From JALZAA01 sp035938395 (GTDB lineage: Bacteria > Actinomycetota > Acidimicrobiia > IMCC26256 > JACDBD01), in contig DASZGY010000021.1 in the NCBI GenBank assembly GCA_035938395.1, forward strand, positions 22,839 to 86,838: a stretch of DNA of 64,000 nt, read 5' to 3'. Below are positions 23,541 to 31,605 of this stretch, piece after piece (the stretch's first letter is position 1; every line of letters starts with the position of its first letter). The position numbers were made by a program, and so were the translations under genes. Below the pieces are notes generated by a model. The model ran no database searches. It was not told where the DNA came from and saw only the letters and a list, made by a program, of their open reading frames with translations.

Positions 23541-24556
23541 GCGACGGGGCGCGAGTCGCGGTGGTGGGCGCGGGCTCGTGGGGCACCGCCGTCGCCGCGC
23601 TCGTGTCCAACAACGCCGACACCGTGCTCTGGGTGCGCCGGCCCGATCTCGCCGCCACGATTGCCGAGCGGCACGAGAACCCCGACTATCTCCCCGGCAT
23701 CGCGCTCCCCGACGCATTGCGGGTCACGTCGGACATCGGTGAGGCGTGCGGCAGCGCGGACGTCGTCGTGCTCGGTGTGCCGTCGCACGGCATGCGATCG
23801 GTGCTGATGGAGGCGGCGGAATTCGTCCGGCCTGCGGTGCCGGTGGTCAGCCTGGCGAAGGGCGTCGAGCAGGGCACGCTGCGACGCATGACCGAAGTGA
23901 TCGGCGAGGTGCTGCCGACACACCTCCCGGAGCGGATCGGCGTCCTCACGGGCCCGAACCTCGCACGCGAGATCGCCGCGGGGCAGCCGGCGGCGTCGGT
24001 GGTAGCGATGAGTGAGGAAGCGACCGCGCACGAGCTCCAGTCGCTGATCATGACGGTGACGTTCCGCGTGTATACGAATCCCGATGTGGTCGGGTGTGAG
24101 ATCGCGGGCGCGCTCAAGAACGTGATGGCGATCGCGGCCGGCATCGCCGACGGGCTCGGCTACGGCGACAACACGAAGGCGGCGCTCCTCACCCGCGGTC
24201 TCGCCGAGCTCACGCGTCTCGGCATCGCGCTCGGCGGCAACCCGCTCACCTTCTCGGGCCTGGCCGGCATGGGCGACCTCGTGGCGACGTGCACCAGCAC
24301 GCAGAGTCGCAACCGCACGGTGGGCGTCGAGCTGGGGAAGGGTCGGCAGCTGGACGACATCGTGGCCGACATGAAGATGGTCGCCGAAGGCGTGAAGTCG
24401 ACCGCCGCCGTGCTCGAGCTCGCCCGACGGCAGCGCGTCGAGATGCCGATCGCCGAACAGGTCGGCGCGGTGCTGTACGAGGGCAAGCGCGCCGAGGATC
24501 TCGTCACCGCGCTCATGCTGCGTGAGGCGAAGGCCGAGCTGCACGGGATCACATGA
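23537..24556 (+). CDS. gpsA: Glycerol-3-phosphate dehydrogenase (NAD(P)+)
   Basis: GpsA reduces dihydroxyacetone phosphate to sn-glycerol-3-phosphate, the phospholipid backbone. The 339-residue protein has the nucleotide motif VVGAGSWGTAVA at the N terminus, VSLAKGVEQGTL, LTGPNLAREIAAGQPAA, and the catalytic Lys region EIAGALKNVMAIAAGI near residue 195. The GTG start overlaps the plsC stop (GTGA), so the pair is translationally coupled. Confidence 0.96.
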   Translation: MSDGARVAVVGAGSWGTAVAALVSNNADTVLWVRRPDLAATIAERHENPDYLPGIALPDALRVTSDIGEACGSADVVVLGVPSHGMRSVLMEAAEFVRPAVPVVSLAKGVEQGTLRRMTEVIGEVLPTHLPERIGVLTGPNLAREIAAGQPAASVVAMSEEATAHELQSLIMTVTFRVYTNPDVVGCEIAGALKNVMAIAAGIADGLGYGDNTKAALLTRGLAELTRLGIALGGNPLTFSGLAGMGDLVATCTSTQSRNRTVGVELGKGRQLDDIVADMKMVAEGVKSTAAVLELARRQRVEMPIAEQVGAVLYEGKRAEDLVTALMLREAKAELHGIT

Positions 24557-24574
24557 GGCTCCGGTCGGGATGAC

Positions 24575-25867
24575 GTGACGGAGCGCGCCCCGACCCGCGT
24601 CGGGGTCCTCGGCTCCGCCCACCAGGCTCTTGTCGACGATCGCGGCGCGATCACTCCGGACGGCGCGCGCTGGCAGCTCGACTGGTGGGTCGGCGCCGAC
24701 GATCGGTGGCATGTCCCGGCGCGTGAGGCCGGGGTCCGTCAGGCGCTCGTCGGCGGGGCGCCGGTCGTCGAGACGTCCCTGCGCGTGCCCGGAGGCGACG
24801 CGGTGGAGCGCGCCTACGGCGTCGGCGGCCCGGCCGGCCTCGTCGCGGTCGAGATCGAGAACGCCTCGGGCGCGCCGTTCGTCGCCGCCCTCGTGCTCAG
24901 GCCGACGCCGGCCGGCCGCATGCGCGCGATAGGGACGCGCGGGTCGTGGGTGACGGTCGACGGGCGTCCGGCGCTCCGAACGCCGCGGGCGGCGAAACGG
25001 TGGGCCGCGGGAATGGGCGGCGACGCCTTCGAGATGGTCGAGGCCGGCCGGGCGCACGAGAGCACGTTCACCGGTGTGGGAGGCCGAGGGATGCGACTCG
25101 AGGTCGCGTTGCTGCACCCGGTTGCGCACCGGACCAGGCTGCGCTGCGCGCTGGCCGTCGGCCGCCCGGGCCGCTCGGTGCCGGTGGAGGCCGTCGATCT
25201 CTCCCTGCTTCCGGACGCCGCTGTGGCCGCCGCCGGCTGGGACGCGCAGCGGCGCCGCGGGATGCGCGTCGTCCTTCCCGATCCTCGGTTGCAAGACGCC
25301 GTCGACGCCGGACGCGCTGCGCTCCTGTTGGCCGCGGACGCGCGCCGGCGTCCGAGCGGCGAGGAGGTCGCCGCCCTCGAGGACTGGGGCTTCGACGGCG
25401 AGGCGGCCGCCGCGTGGCGACGGCTCGGAATCCGCGCCCGGGCGCGGGCGTCGCACCGTGCGCCCGACCCGACGCCGTGGTCGAGCATCCGGAAGCGACT
25501 CGCCTCGGCCTCGGCGGCTTTCACCTGGCCCGACGGTCCCGCGCCGTTGCTCGGATCAGTGCGCGACCTCCTCGTCGGCGCCGGTGTGCGCGCGAGCGAC
25601 GACGATTCCGCCGCTCTGCTGGTCGAGCTGCCCGCCGAATGGCGCGGCCAGAGCTTGGACGTGCACGACGCGCCCACGCGCGCGGGGCGCGTCTCCTATG
25701 CCGTCCGCTGGCACGGCGCCCGGCCCGCGCTGCTGTGGGAGTGCGAACACCCGATCCGGCTCAGCGCGCCCGGCCTCGACCGCGCCTGGTCGACCACCGA
25801 GCCACGGGGCGAGACCCTTCTTGCCGCGCCCCCGGGCGCGCCGGGCGACGCCGGAGGGTTCAGCTGA
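24575..25867 (+). CDS. Uncharacterised 430-residue protein
   Basis: I do not recognise this protein. The first half (to about residue 210) is beta-rich with WQLDWWVGADDRWHVP and VAVEIENASGAPF, resembling the beta-sandwich N domains of sugar-active enzymes. The second half starts with LPDPRLQDAVDAGRAALLLAAD, which is helical and reminiscent of fragments of alpha/alpha-barrel glycosidases. No signal peptide is visible. It lies tail-to-tail with an alpha-mannosidase gene (8-nt overlap), which supports a sugar-related role only weakly. The GTG start has GGGATGA upstream. Confidence 0.65.
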   Translation: MTERAPTRVGVLGSAHQALVDDRGAITPDGARWQLDWWVGADDRWHVPAREAGVRQALVGGAPVVETSLRVPGGDAVERAYGVGGPAGLVAVEIENASGAPFVAALVLRPTPAGRMRAIGTRGSWVTVDGRPALRTPRAAKRWAAGMGGDAFEMVEAGRAHESTFTGVGGRGMRLEVALLHPVAHRTRLRCALAVGRPGRSVPVEAVDLSLLPDAAVAAAGWDAQRRRGMRVVLPDPRLQDAVDAGRAALLLAADARRRPSGEEVAALEDWGFDGEAAAAWRRLGIRARARASHRAPDPTPWSSIRKRLASASAAFTWPDGPAPLLGSVRDLLVGAGVRASDDDSAALLVELPAEWRGQSLDVHDAPTRAGRVSYAVRWHGARPALLWECEHPIRLSAPGLDRAWSTTEPRGETLLAAPPGAPGDAGGFS

Positions 25868-28616
25868 CGGCGTCGTCCACGCGGAGCGACGCGATCTCCC
25901 ACGGGCGGAGCTCGACCGCGCCCTCGAACCGCTCGACGGGCCGGCCGACCAGGTCGACCGTCCAGCCCGTCGCGGGCGCACCGTCGCGTTCGACGGCGGC
26001 CGTCGACGGATCGGGGGACGGGTTGAACACGCGCGCCAGCAACCCGCCCGGCTCGCGCAGCACCGCCGACACCCGGGCGCCGTCCACCCGCAAGCGCGCC
26101 CCGGTGGGCTCGCGGCGCGCGCCCGCCACGCCACCCGCTCTGACGCGCTCGAGCGGGACGAGCACCTCGTCGGCGGCGTCGTAGAGGTTTGCGTCGCGCC
26201 AGTCGCCGCGGTGAGGCAGCAGCGCGTAGTCGAAGGTGCGACGGCCCGGCACCTGCGGGCCCTCGAGCGGATACGGGTACCCGGCCGGGCTCGCCCGCAT
26301 CGAGAGCTGCAAGCGGGAGAGGTACCCGGTCGCGCGCAGCAGCGTGAGCGCCATCTCGTCGCTTTGCTTCCCGTCGTCCGTGACGAGCTCGTATTCCAGC
26401 AGTCCGTCGTGGACGATCGCGAGGCCGGCGCTCCCGTCCGAGGCGTCGACGAAGCGGCGCGACACGAAGGTCGGGAGGCCGAACTCGTTGGGGCCTCCTT
26501 CCGCGGTCAGGCCGCGCTCGACGACGGCGAACGCGCACTCCGCGTGCGACTTCGCCACCGGCGCGGGGAGCGGGAAGTGCGCCCGTAGCCGGTGGTCACG
26601 GCAGGGATTGTCCAACTCGGTGTGGACGCGGAGGAACCTTTCGCCGGTGCGCAGCTCCAGGGTCGTGTGCACCCCGACAGGGGTCGTGTCGCCCGCACGC
26701 TGTTCGCAGGAACGCTCGTCGCCGACAGCGTGCGTCGGCCACTGGTACGTCGCATCGATGCGCACGCGGGCGCGCACAGGACCGGACTCGAGCTCGGTGA
26801 CCTCGACGCGCTCGGGCCGGTCGATGACGAGATCCTCGGCGGGCGGGGAGTAGTTGTAGGTGTCGCCGCCGTCGCCGCCGTCCACCAGTCGTCCGAGGCC
26901 GCGCACCGTCAGCCCATCGGCGGTCGTGATGGCGTACGTGCCGTCGCCGTCGACCTCGACGTGGAGATGCTCGTTGTCGAGCGACGACGGCCCCGACGTG
27001 ACCGCGCTGGTCGGTCCCGCCCCGGGGGCGACCGTGTAGCTCCGCCAGCCGAAGCCGGGCACGTCGTCGGCGGCGAAGATCGCCTCCTGTACCGGCGCCG
27101 TGATGACCCGGAAGCGGATCGTCTTGCCCTCGTCGCCGAGCTGCACGAGCTCGTCCCGCAGCTCGGTCAGGTCGATGTGCGGCTCGCCGGGGTGGGCACC
27201 CCGGAAGGTGAGCTCGAGCGCGCCGTCGTCGGCCTCGTCCATGTCGTAGTGGCCGATGCGCTCACCGGCGAACTCGGGCCCGTTCATCATCTCGATCACC
27301 CACCGCACTTTCTGGCCCGAGACGATCGTCGAGAACCCCTCGCCCGTGAGCAGGCCCAGCACCTGGGTCGGTCGCGCCTCGCCGTCAGGCGTCACGAAGT
27401 GGAACGGCCCCTCCCCGGGGACGCTCACCGACAGCACGCCGCCGCGCTGCGCTTGCGTCGGGTTCGCGACCAGCGTCGACCCGGCAGGTGTGTCCACCTC
27501 GGTGGCGAGCTGCCGCATGGCCTCCCGCGCGAGGACGTCGCCGATCTGGCGTGCCTCGTGGTAGCGCACCATCACCTGGTCGACGACCTCGTCGTCGCTG
27601 CACGCGCACGAGGAGTCGTGGGCGCTGTTCTCCACGAGCTTCTGCCACGCGATCCCGAGGAGCGCGTCGGGATACCGCTCCGCCGGTACGAACATCGCCG
27701 ACAGCGGCTCCGCCCGGCGCTCGAGTGCCCGCTCCGCGACCGCGCACGCCTGGTGCACGTCGACGCGGTTCGACGCCACTCCCATGAGCACGTTGGCGCG
27801 CGCCCCCGATCGCAGCTCGCCCCGGACCGTCGTCAGTCCCTCGGTGGGCTGCTCGGGGAGGTATTCGGCGAGCGAGGTGACGACGAACCGGTAGTCGTCC
27901 TGGATCTCATTCGCCTCCGCGACGACGCGCCCGAGCCACGGCTGCGGCATCTGGTGGTCGGTGCCGTTCATCAGCAGCATCGATCCACCGGGGAGCCGGG
28001 CCGGGCCGAGCTCGAGCTCGTAGCTCCGCGCCCGCGCGACGAGCTGCTTGGCATCGTCGGGAAGGTCGCGACCATTCGAGTACGAGCCGTACAGGTACTC
28101 GGCGCGCACGGTTGAACCGTCGGGCGCCTCCCACGCGAACGCGGTCTGCGTGACCGTCGACGGGACGCCGCGCCACACCACCGCATGCTCGAAACCTGCC
28201 AGCCGGAGGATCTGCGGCATCTGCGAGATGTGGCCGAACATGTCGGGCAGGTATCCGACCGGCATCGCGCCGCCGAGCTCGATCGCGCGCCGCAGGCCGA
28301 GCTGGAGGTCGCGGACGATCGTTTCGCCCGAGACCATGAACTCGTCCATGAGGACCATCCACGGCCCCACCGACAGGCGGCCGGTGGCGGCCAGCCGCCG
28401 CAGCGTCTCCGCCGCCTCGGGCCGGACCTCGAGGTAGTCGTCGACGACCACCGTCTGGCCGTCGAGCAGGAAGCGGGCGTAGCTCAGGTCGTGCTCGAGG
28501 AGCGGGAGGAGCGCGTCGAGGAGCCGGACCAGCCGGGCCCGGAACACCTGGAACGGCGCGTACCACTCCCGGTCCCAGTGCGTGTGCGGGACGATCCCGA
28601 CCTTCGTCGGCGGCAT
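25860..28616 (-). CDS. Alpha-mannosidase, glycoside hydrolase family 38
   Basis: This 918-residue protein hydrolyses terminal alpha-mannosides. The N-terminal catalytic domain has PHTHWDREWYAPFQ, whose His13 and Asp15 would bind zinc, and GYLPDMFGHISQMPQIL, whose Asp125 is the likely nucleophile. DHQMPQPWLGRVV and the SAHDSSCACSDDEVV segment follow (here NSAHDSSCACSDD). The C-terminal 550 residues form the GH38 beta domains. No signal peptide is present, so it is probably cytoplasmic and may turn over mannosylated glycolipids or imported oligosaccharide. ATG 28616 begins the conserved region. The frame upstream is open but unrelated. Confidence 0.9.
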   Translation of the reverse strand: MPPTKVGIVPHTHWDREWYAPFQVFRARLVRLLDALLPLLEHDLSYARFLLDGQTVVVDDYLEVRPEAAETLRRLAATGRLSVGPWMVLMDEFMVSGETIVRDLQLGLRRAIELGGAMPVGYLPDMFGHISQMPQILRLAGFEHAVVWRGVPSTVTQTAFAWEAPDGSTVRAEYLYGSYSNGRDLPDDAKQLVARARSYELELGPARLPGGSMLLMNGTDHQMPQPWLGRVVAEANEIQDDYRFVVTSLAEYLPEQPTEGLTTVRGELRSGARANVLMGVASNRVDVHQACAVAERALERRAEPLSAMFVPAERYPDALLGIAWQKLVENSAHDSSCACSDDEVVDQVMVRYHEARQIGDVLAREAMRQLATEVDTPAGSTLVANPTQAQRGGVLSVSVPGEGPFHFVTPDGEARPTQVLGLLTGEGFSTIVSGQKVRWVIEMMNGPEFAGERIGHYDMDEADDGALELTFRGAHPGEPHIDLTELRDELVQLGDEGKTIRFRVITAPVQEAIFAADDVPGFGWRSYTVAPGAGPTSAVTSGPSSLDNEHLHVEVDGDGTYAITTADGLTVRGLGRLVDGGDGGDTYNYSPPAEDLVIDRPERVEVTELESGPVRARVRIDATYQWPTHAVGDERSCEQRAGDTTPVGVHTTLELRTGERFLRVHTELDNPCRDHRLRAHFPLPAPVAKSHAECAFAVVERGLTAEGGPNEFGLPTFVSRRFVDASDGSAGLAIVHDGLLEYELVTDDGKQSDEMALTLLRATGYLSRLQLSMRASPAGYPYPLEGPQVPGRRTFDYALLPHRGDWRDANLYDAADEVLVPLERVRAGGVAGARREPTGARLRVDGARVSAVLREPGGLLARVFNPSPDPSTAAVERDGAPATGWTVDLVGRPVERFEGAVELRPWEIASLRVDDAVS

Positions 28617-28662
28617 CGGGCCAGGATACGGGCCGCCACCGAGGTCGGTCCTGGGCTCGCCG

Positions 28663-28668
28663 TAAGCT
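28663..28668 (+). promoter_or_regulatory. -10 box of rpiB-like gene
   Basis: TAAGCT ends 9 nt before the ATG at 28677, with no ribosome-binding site. The same hexamer followed by C occurs before leader element copy 3 (29103-29108). Confidence 0.45.
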
Positions 28669-28676
28669 CGATCGCC

Positions 28677-29105
28677 ATGCGGGTGGTGCTCGGGTCGGAC
28701 GAGAAGACCGGGCTGACCGACGCCGTCCGGGACGACCTGGAGCAGCGCGGCCACGACGTCGTGCTGGTGGGTCCGCCGGGCGGCGAGCCCATCGAATGGG
28801 CCGAGGTCGGCGAGCGCGTCGGCGAGCTCGTCGCCAAGGGCGACGTCGACACGGGGGTCCTGTTCTGCTGGACCGGCACGGGCGCGTCGATCGCCGCGAA
28901 CAAGGTGCCGGGCGTGCGCGCCGCGTTGTGCACCGACGCCGCCACCGCCGCCGGCGCCCGGAAATGGAACGACGCCAACGTGCTCGTCATGGGGCTTCGG
29001 CTCACGAGCCCCGTAGTGGCCCGCGAGCTCCTCGACGCGTGGTTCGCAACCGAGCCGGACCCCGGCGAGGCCGACAACATCGCCCGGCTGGAGAGCCGTC
29101 GGTAA
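28677..29105 (+). CDS. RpiB/LacA-LacB family sugar-phosphate isomerase
   Basis: This 142-residue protein belongs to the ribose-5-phosphate isomerase B family. FCWTGTGASIAANKVPGVRAAL near residue 62 (in full FCWTGTGASIAANK then PGVRAALCTD) and KWNDANVLVMGLRLTS match the family, with the active-site Cys in FCWTGTG. At the N terminus the usual SDHAG is changed to SDEKTG, so the conserved Asp remains but the His is replaced by Glu. This suggests a variant branch with a different substrate. The ATG follows a TAAGCT box by 8 nt, suggesting a leaderless mRNA. It is divergent from the mannosidase gene. Confidence 0.8.
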   Translation: MRVVLGSDEKTGLTDAVRDDLEQRGHDVVLVGPPGGEPIEWAEVGERVGELVAKGDVDTGVLFCWTGTGASIAANKVPGVRAALCTDAATAAGARKWNDANVLVMGLRLTSPVVARELLDAWFATEPDPGEADNIARLESRR

Positions 29106-29114
29106 GCTCCCGCC

Positions 29115-29169
29115 GCGGCGACGGCGGCTTTGCCGCCCGTCGCCGCAAAGCCGGAGCTTGCGACGGCGA
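29115..29169 (+). repeat. Dispersed 5'-leader element, copy 3 (before GYD gene)
   Basis: Stem GCGGCGACG/CGTCGCCGC (29115-29123 with 29138-29146) encloses GCGGC-TTT-GCCGC with one bulged C. The linker CAAAGCC and tail GGAGCTTGCGACGGCGA follow. A -10 box TAAGCT (29103-29108) ends 6 nt before the stem. The loop sequence GGCTTTGC is perfectly complementary to GCAAAGCC in the linker. It ends 11 nt before the GTG start, with AAGGGA between. Confidence 0.85.
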
Positions 29170-29180
29170 GAAGGGAAACC

Positions 29181-29474
29181 GTGCCGACCTACGCGATGCT
29201 CACGACACTGGGGCCCGATGGGTGGGCGACCGTCCGCGAGAACCCCGAGCGCATCCGGGAGGTCACGCGCGAGGTCGAGGGGATGGGCCTGACGGTCATC
29301 GCCCAGTACGCCCTCATGGGCCAGTACGACTTCCTCAACGTGATCGAGGCGCCCGACGAGGCGACGATGGCCCGGGCCGCGATCATGCTGGCGGCGCGGG
29401 GCACGATGCGGACCACCACGCTCCAGGCGATCTCCGTCGAAGAGCTGATCCAGAGCTTGAAGATCGATAGTTAG
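29181..29474 (+). CDS. GYD domain protein
   Basis: This 97-residue protein matches the small GYD family: PTYAMLTTLGPDGWATVREN at the N terminus, then MGLTVIAQYALMGQYDFLNVIEAPDE (seen as LTVIAQYALMGQYDF), ending in TTLQAISVEELI. The GYD-type motif is GQYD here. The fold is ferredoxin-like and probably dimeric. The function of this widespread family is not established. GTG 29181 is chosen because of AAGGGA at 8 nt. The open frame upstream is the leader element. Confidence 0.8.
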   Translation: MPTYAMLTTLGPDGWATVRENPERIREVTREVEGMGLTVIAQYALMGQYDFLNVIEAPDEATMARAAIMLAARGTMRTTTLQAISVEELIQSLKIDS

Positions 29475-29484
29475 CGGATCGCGA

Positions 29485-29688
29485 CTACGCGATCCACCAC
29501 ATCGAGCGCTTCTTCTCCTCGCGCAGCTCGTCGTCGACGAACAGCGCGGGGAGTACCGATCCGTCGGAACGACGCTTCAGCTTGTAGCGGGCGCAGTCGC
29601 CCTCGTCGACGATCTCGGCGACCTCGAACCCACGTGACCACCTGTCGTCGAAGCGTGAGCGCACTTCGACGCGGGTGCCTTGCTCCAT
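29485..29688 (-). CDS. Small Tudor/SH3-like protein
   Basis: This 67-residue protein has a strongly predicted small beta-barrel: GTRVEVRSRFDDRWSRGFEV, then EGDCARYKLKRRSDGSVLP and a charged C-terminal ending in WWIA. The pattern resembles Tudor or SH3-like domains that bind nucleic acid or protein tails. The function is unknown. ATG 29688 is the only sensible start. Longer open frame upstream is the shadow of rnhB. It converges on the GYD gene with a 10-nt gap. Confidence 0.6.
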   Translation of the reverse strand: MEQGTRVEVRSRFDDRWSRGFEVAEIVDEGDCARYKLKRRSDGSVLPALFVDDELREEKKRSMWWIA

Positions 29689-29758
29689 CGTCGGCGAGGG
29701 TAACAGGCACCTGACCAGGAGCGGAAGAGACGTGCACTTCGGCGTCGCAGGGGCTTGG

Positions 29759-29764
29759 TATGTT
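29759..29764 (+). promoter_or_regulatory. rnhB -10 box, leaderless
   Basis: TATGTT ends 7 nt before ATG 29771, leaving no room for a ribosome-binding site. Confidence 0.5.
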
Positions 29765-29770
29765 CCGGCG

Positions 29771-30490
29771 ATGGTGGCATCGGCGTCTGCTCCCCCGGTG
29801 CCGGCGGCAGGCGTCGGCGCAACGCCCGCGTCGCGTACGCGGACTCCGACCCTCCGTCTCGAGCGGCGCTGCTGGGGCGCCGGCGAGCCGGTCGTCGTCG
29901 GCATCGACGAGGTCGGCCGGGGCGCGTGGGCGGGCCCGGTCACCGTGGCAGCGCTCGTCCCCCCGCCGGACCATCTCCGCGGCGTACGCGACTCCAAGGA
30001 GTTGACACGCGACGAACGCGAGATCGTGGCAGCCCGCGTGCGCGGGTGGGCGGTCGCGATCGGCGTCGGCCATGCGTCGTACGAGGAGTGTGATGCCCTG
30101 GGCATGACCGCGGCGTTGCGAGCTGCCGGGCGCCGCGCGCTCGGGCAGCTCTCCGCACTCGGATACGAGCCCGATCGCATCATCCTCGACGGCAACTACG
30201 ACTACCTGGCATTGGGTGCGCGCGTCACGACCGTCATTCGAGGCGACTCGACGTCGCTTTCGGTCGCCGCTGCGTCGTGCGTCGCCAAGGTCACGCGCGA
30301 CGCGCTCATGCGCGAGGAAGCCGAGCACTACCCGGCGTACGACTTCGAGTCGAACGTCGGGTACCCGGCGCCGATCCACAAGTCGGCACTGGCGTGGTAC
30401 GGGCCGAGCGCGATCCACCGGCGCTCGTGGATCTTCATGGACGGGTTGTGCTGGCGGGGTGTGCCGCCGGCACCCGGACGTCTGTTCTGA
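29771..30490 (+). CDS. rnhB: Ribonuclease HII
   Basis: RNase HII removes ribonucleotides and RNA primers from RNA-DNA hybrids. The 239-residue protein has the catalytic motif VVGIDEVGRGAWAGPVTV near residue 42 with the first Asp-Glu pair, RGVRDSKELTRDER, IILDGNYDYL with a further catalytic Asp, and SCVAKVTRDALM. About 35 Ala/Pro/Thr-rich residues precede the catalytic domain. The start is ATG 29771, following a TATGTT box by 6 nt. It is divergent from the Tudor-like gene. Confidence 0.93.
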   Translation: MVASASAPPVPAAGVGATPASRTRTPTLRLERRCWGAGEPVVVGIDEVGRGAWAGPVTVAALVPPPDHLRGVRDSKELTRDEREIVAARVRGWAVAIGVGHASYEECDALGMTAALRAAGRRALGQLSALGYEPDRIILDGNYDYLALGARVTTVIRGDSTSLSVAAASCVAKVTRDALMREEAEHYPAYDFESNVGYPAPIHKSALAWYGPSAIHRRSWIFMDGLCWRGVPPAPGRLF

Positions 30491-30504
30491 GCAGGGGGGC
30501 GAAC

Positions 30505-31074
30505 ATGGCATCCGATTTGCCGGATCTCCACGACCGTGCGCTGGCGGGAACACGCCGGTACGTCGCCGGTGTCGGCGGCGACCAGTGGACGCACTCGTCG
30601 CCGTGCGAGGGCTGGGACGTGCGCGAGCTCGTGAACCACATCGTGAGCGGGAACTTCTGGGCGGGAGAGCTGGCGCGGGGAAAGACGATCGACGAGGTCG
30701 GCGACCGTCTCGACGGCGACATCCTCGGGGTTGACCCGACGGCGACGTACGAGGAGTCGGCCCGCGCTGCGAGCGAGGCGTTCCATGCGCCGGGAGCGAT
30801 GGAGGCGCCCTGCGCGGTGTCGTACGGGCCGGTCCCGGGCGAGGTGTACCTGGGGCACCGGTTCATCGACGTCGTGGTCCACGGCTGGGATGTCGCCAAG
30901 GCGACGGGCCAGGACACGACGCTCGATCCCGAGCTCGTGGAGGCGTGCTTCACGGTCATCGAGCCCCAGAAGGAGATGCTGCTCGGCAGCGGGGTGTTCG
31001 GGACCGACCACGAGGCGGAGCCCGGCGCGGACCGGCAGACCGCGTTGCTCGAGTTGCTGGGTCGCACTCCGTAA
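30505..31074 (+). CDS. TIGR03086-type DinB-like metal-binding protein
   Basis: This 189-residue protein resembles the TIGR03086 / mycothiol-dependent maleylpyruvate isomerase group of DinB-fold four-helix proteins. SSPCEGWDVRELVNHIVSGN near residue 32 holds the first His ligand, and LGHRFIDVVVHGWDVAKATG near residue 117 holds two further His residues of the metal site. Many members use mycothiol as cofactor, which fits an organism with mca. The reaction here is unknown. The ATG has an RBS (CAGGGGGG), 14 nt after the rnhB stop, so it may be in the same operon. Confidence 0.8.
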   Translation: MASDLPDLHDRALAGTRRYVAGVGGDQWTHSSPCEGWDVRELVNHIVSGNFWAGELARGKTIDEVGDRLDGDILGVDPTATYEESARAASEAFHAPGAMEAPCAVSYGPVPGEVYLGHRFIDVVVHGWDVAKATGQDTTLDPELVEACFTVIEPQKEMLLGSGVFGTDHEAEPGADRQTALLELLGRTP

Positions 31075-31091
31075 TCTCGTAACCTCACGCC

Positions 31092-31148
31092 CGCGGGAAT
31101 GGCGGTTTTGCCGACCGTTCCCGCGAAGCCGGAGCCTGCGACGGCGCA
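31092..31148 (+). repeat. Dispersed 5'-leader element, copy 4 (before NifU-N-like gene)
   Basis: Stem CGCGGGAA/TTCCCGCG (31092-31099 with 31118-31125) continues through T-G, GG/CC and CGG/CCG to a TTTTG loop. It differs in primary sequence from the other copies yet pairs perfectly. The linker GAAGCC and tail GGAGCCTGCGACGGCGC follow. TAACCT (31080-31085) is a -10 box placed to start transcription at the stem. It ends 9 nt before the ATG, with AAGGAGAG between. Confidence 0.85.
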
Positions 31149-31157
31149 AGGAGAGAG

Positions 31158-31523
31158 ATGGGCCAGCCGATCACCGTCACCGCCCGACCCGGCGCGTCGC
31201 CGTCGATCCGGTTCTTCGAGCTCAACCGGTCGCTCACGGGCATGGAGATCGAGCGGTACCACGCCGTCGACGACACCGAGGGCGACCGGCCGCCCGACGT
31301 GCTGGCCCGGCGGCTGTTCGACCTCGGCGCCACCCAGGTGACGATCTATTCGAGCGCGGTCACTGTGCAGGCGCCGCCCGAGCGTTGGCCCGAGCTCGAG
31401 CCCAAGGTCACCGAGACGATGGAGCACCTCTTCGGCTACTACGGCGACGACGCCGGCTGGTCACCCGACGCGCTCGAGGCCCTCGGCATCGAGGTCAAGC
31501 CCCCGCCCGAACCGCAGAAGTAG
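31158..31523 (+). CDS. NifU/Nfu N-terminal-domain-like protein
   Basis: This 121-residue protein resembles the Nfu N-terminal (scaffold) domain: FFELNRSLTGMEIERYHAVD near residue 20, RPPDVLARRLFDLGATQVTIYSSAVTVQAP in the middle (seen as ARRLFDLGATQVTIY). The cysteine-containing C-terminal NifU domain is absent, so it cannot by itself assemble an Fe-S cluster. The role may be regulatory or carrier-like and is unproven. The start ATG 31158 has the best ribosome-binding site of this region (AAGGAGAG). It is preceded by leader element copy 4. Confidence 0.6.
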   Translation: MGQPITVTARPGASPSIRFFELNRSLTGMEIERYHAVDDTEGDRPPDVLARRLFDLGATQVTIYSSAVTVQAPPERWPELEPKVTETMEHLFGYYGDDAGWSPDALEALGIEVKPPPEPQK

Positions 31524-31576
31524 GCGCTCGCGCTTCCTGCTCTTCCTGGGTCTGCGGTCGACCCCGCGCTTGCCGA

Positions 31577-31599
31577 TCGAACACACGTTCGCTTATGGT
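31577..31599 (+). promoter_or_regulatory. LexA (SOS) box and -10 of imuA'-imuB
   Basis: TCGAACACACGTTCGC (31577-31592) matches the actinobacterial SOS box TCGAAC-N4-GTTCGA except for the last base. TATGGT (31594-31599) follows one base later and ends 6 nt before the GTG start at 31606, implying a leaderless SOS-induced transcript. Confidence 0.85.
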
Positions 31600-31605
31600 C
31601 GGCAT

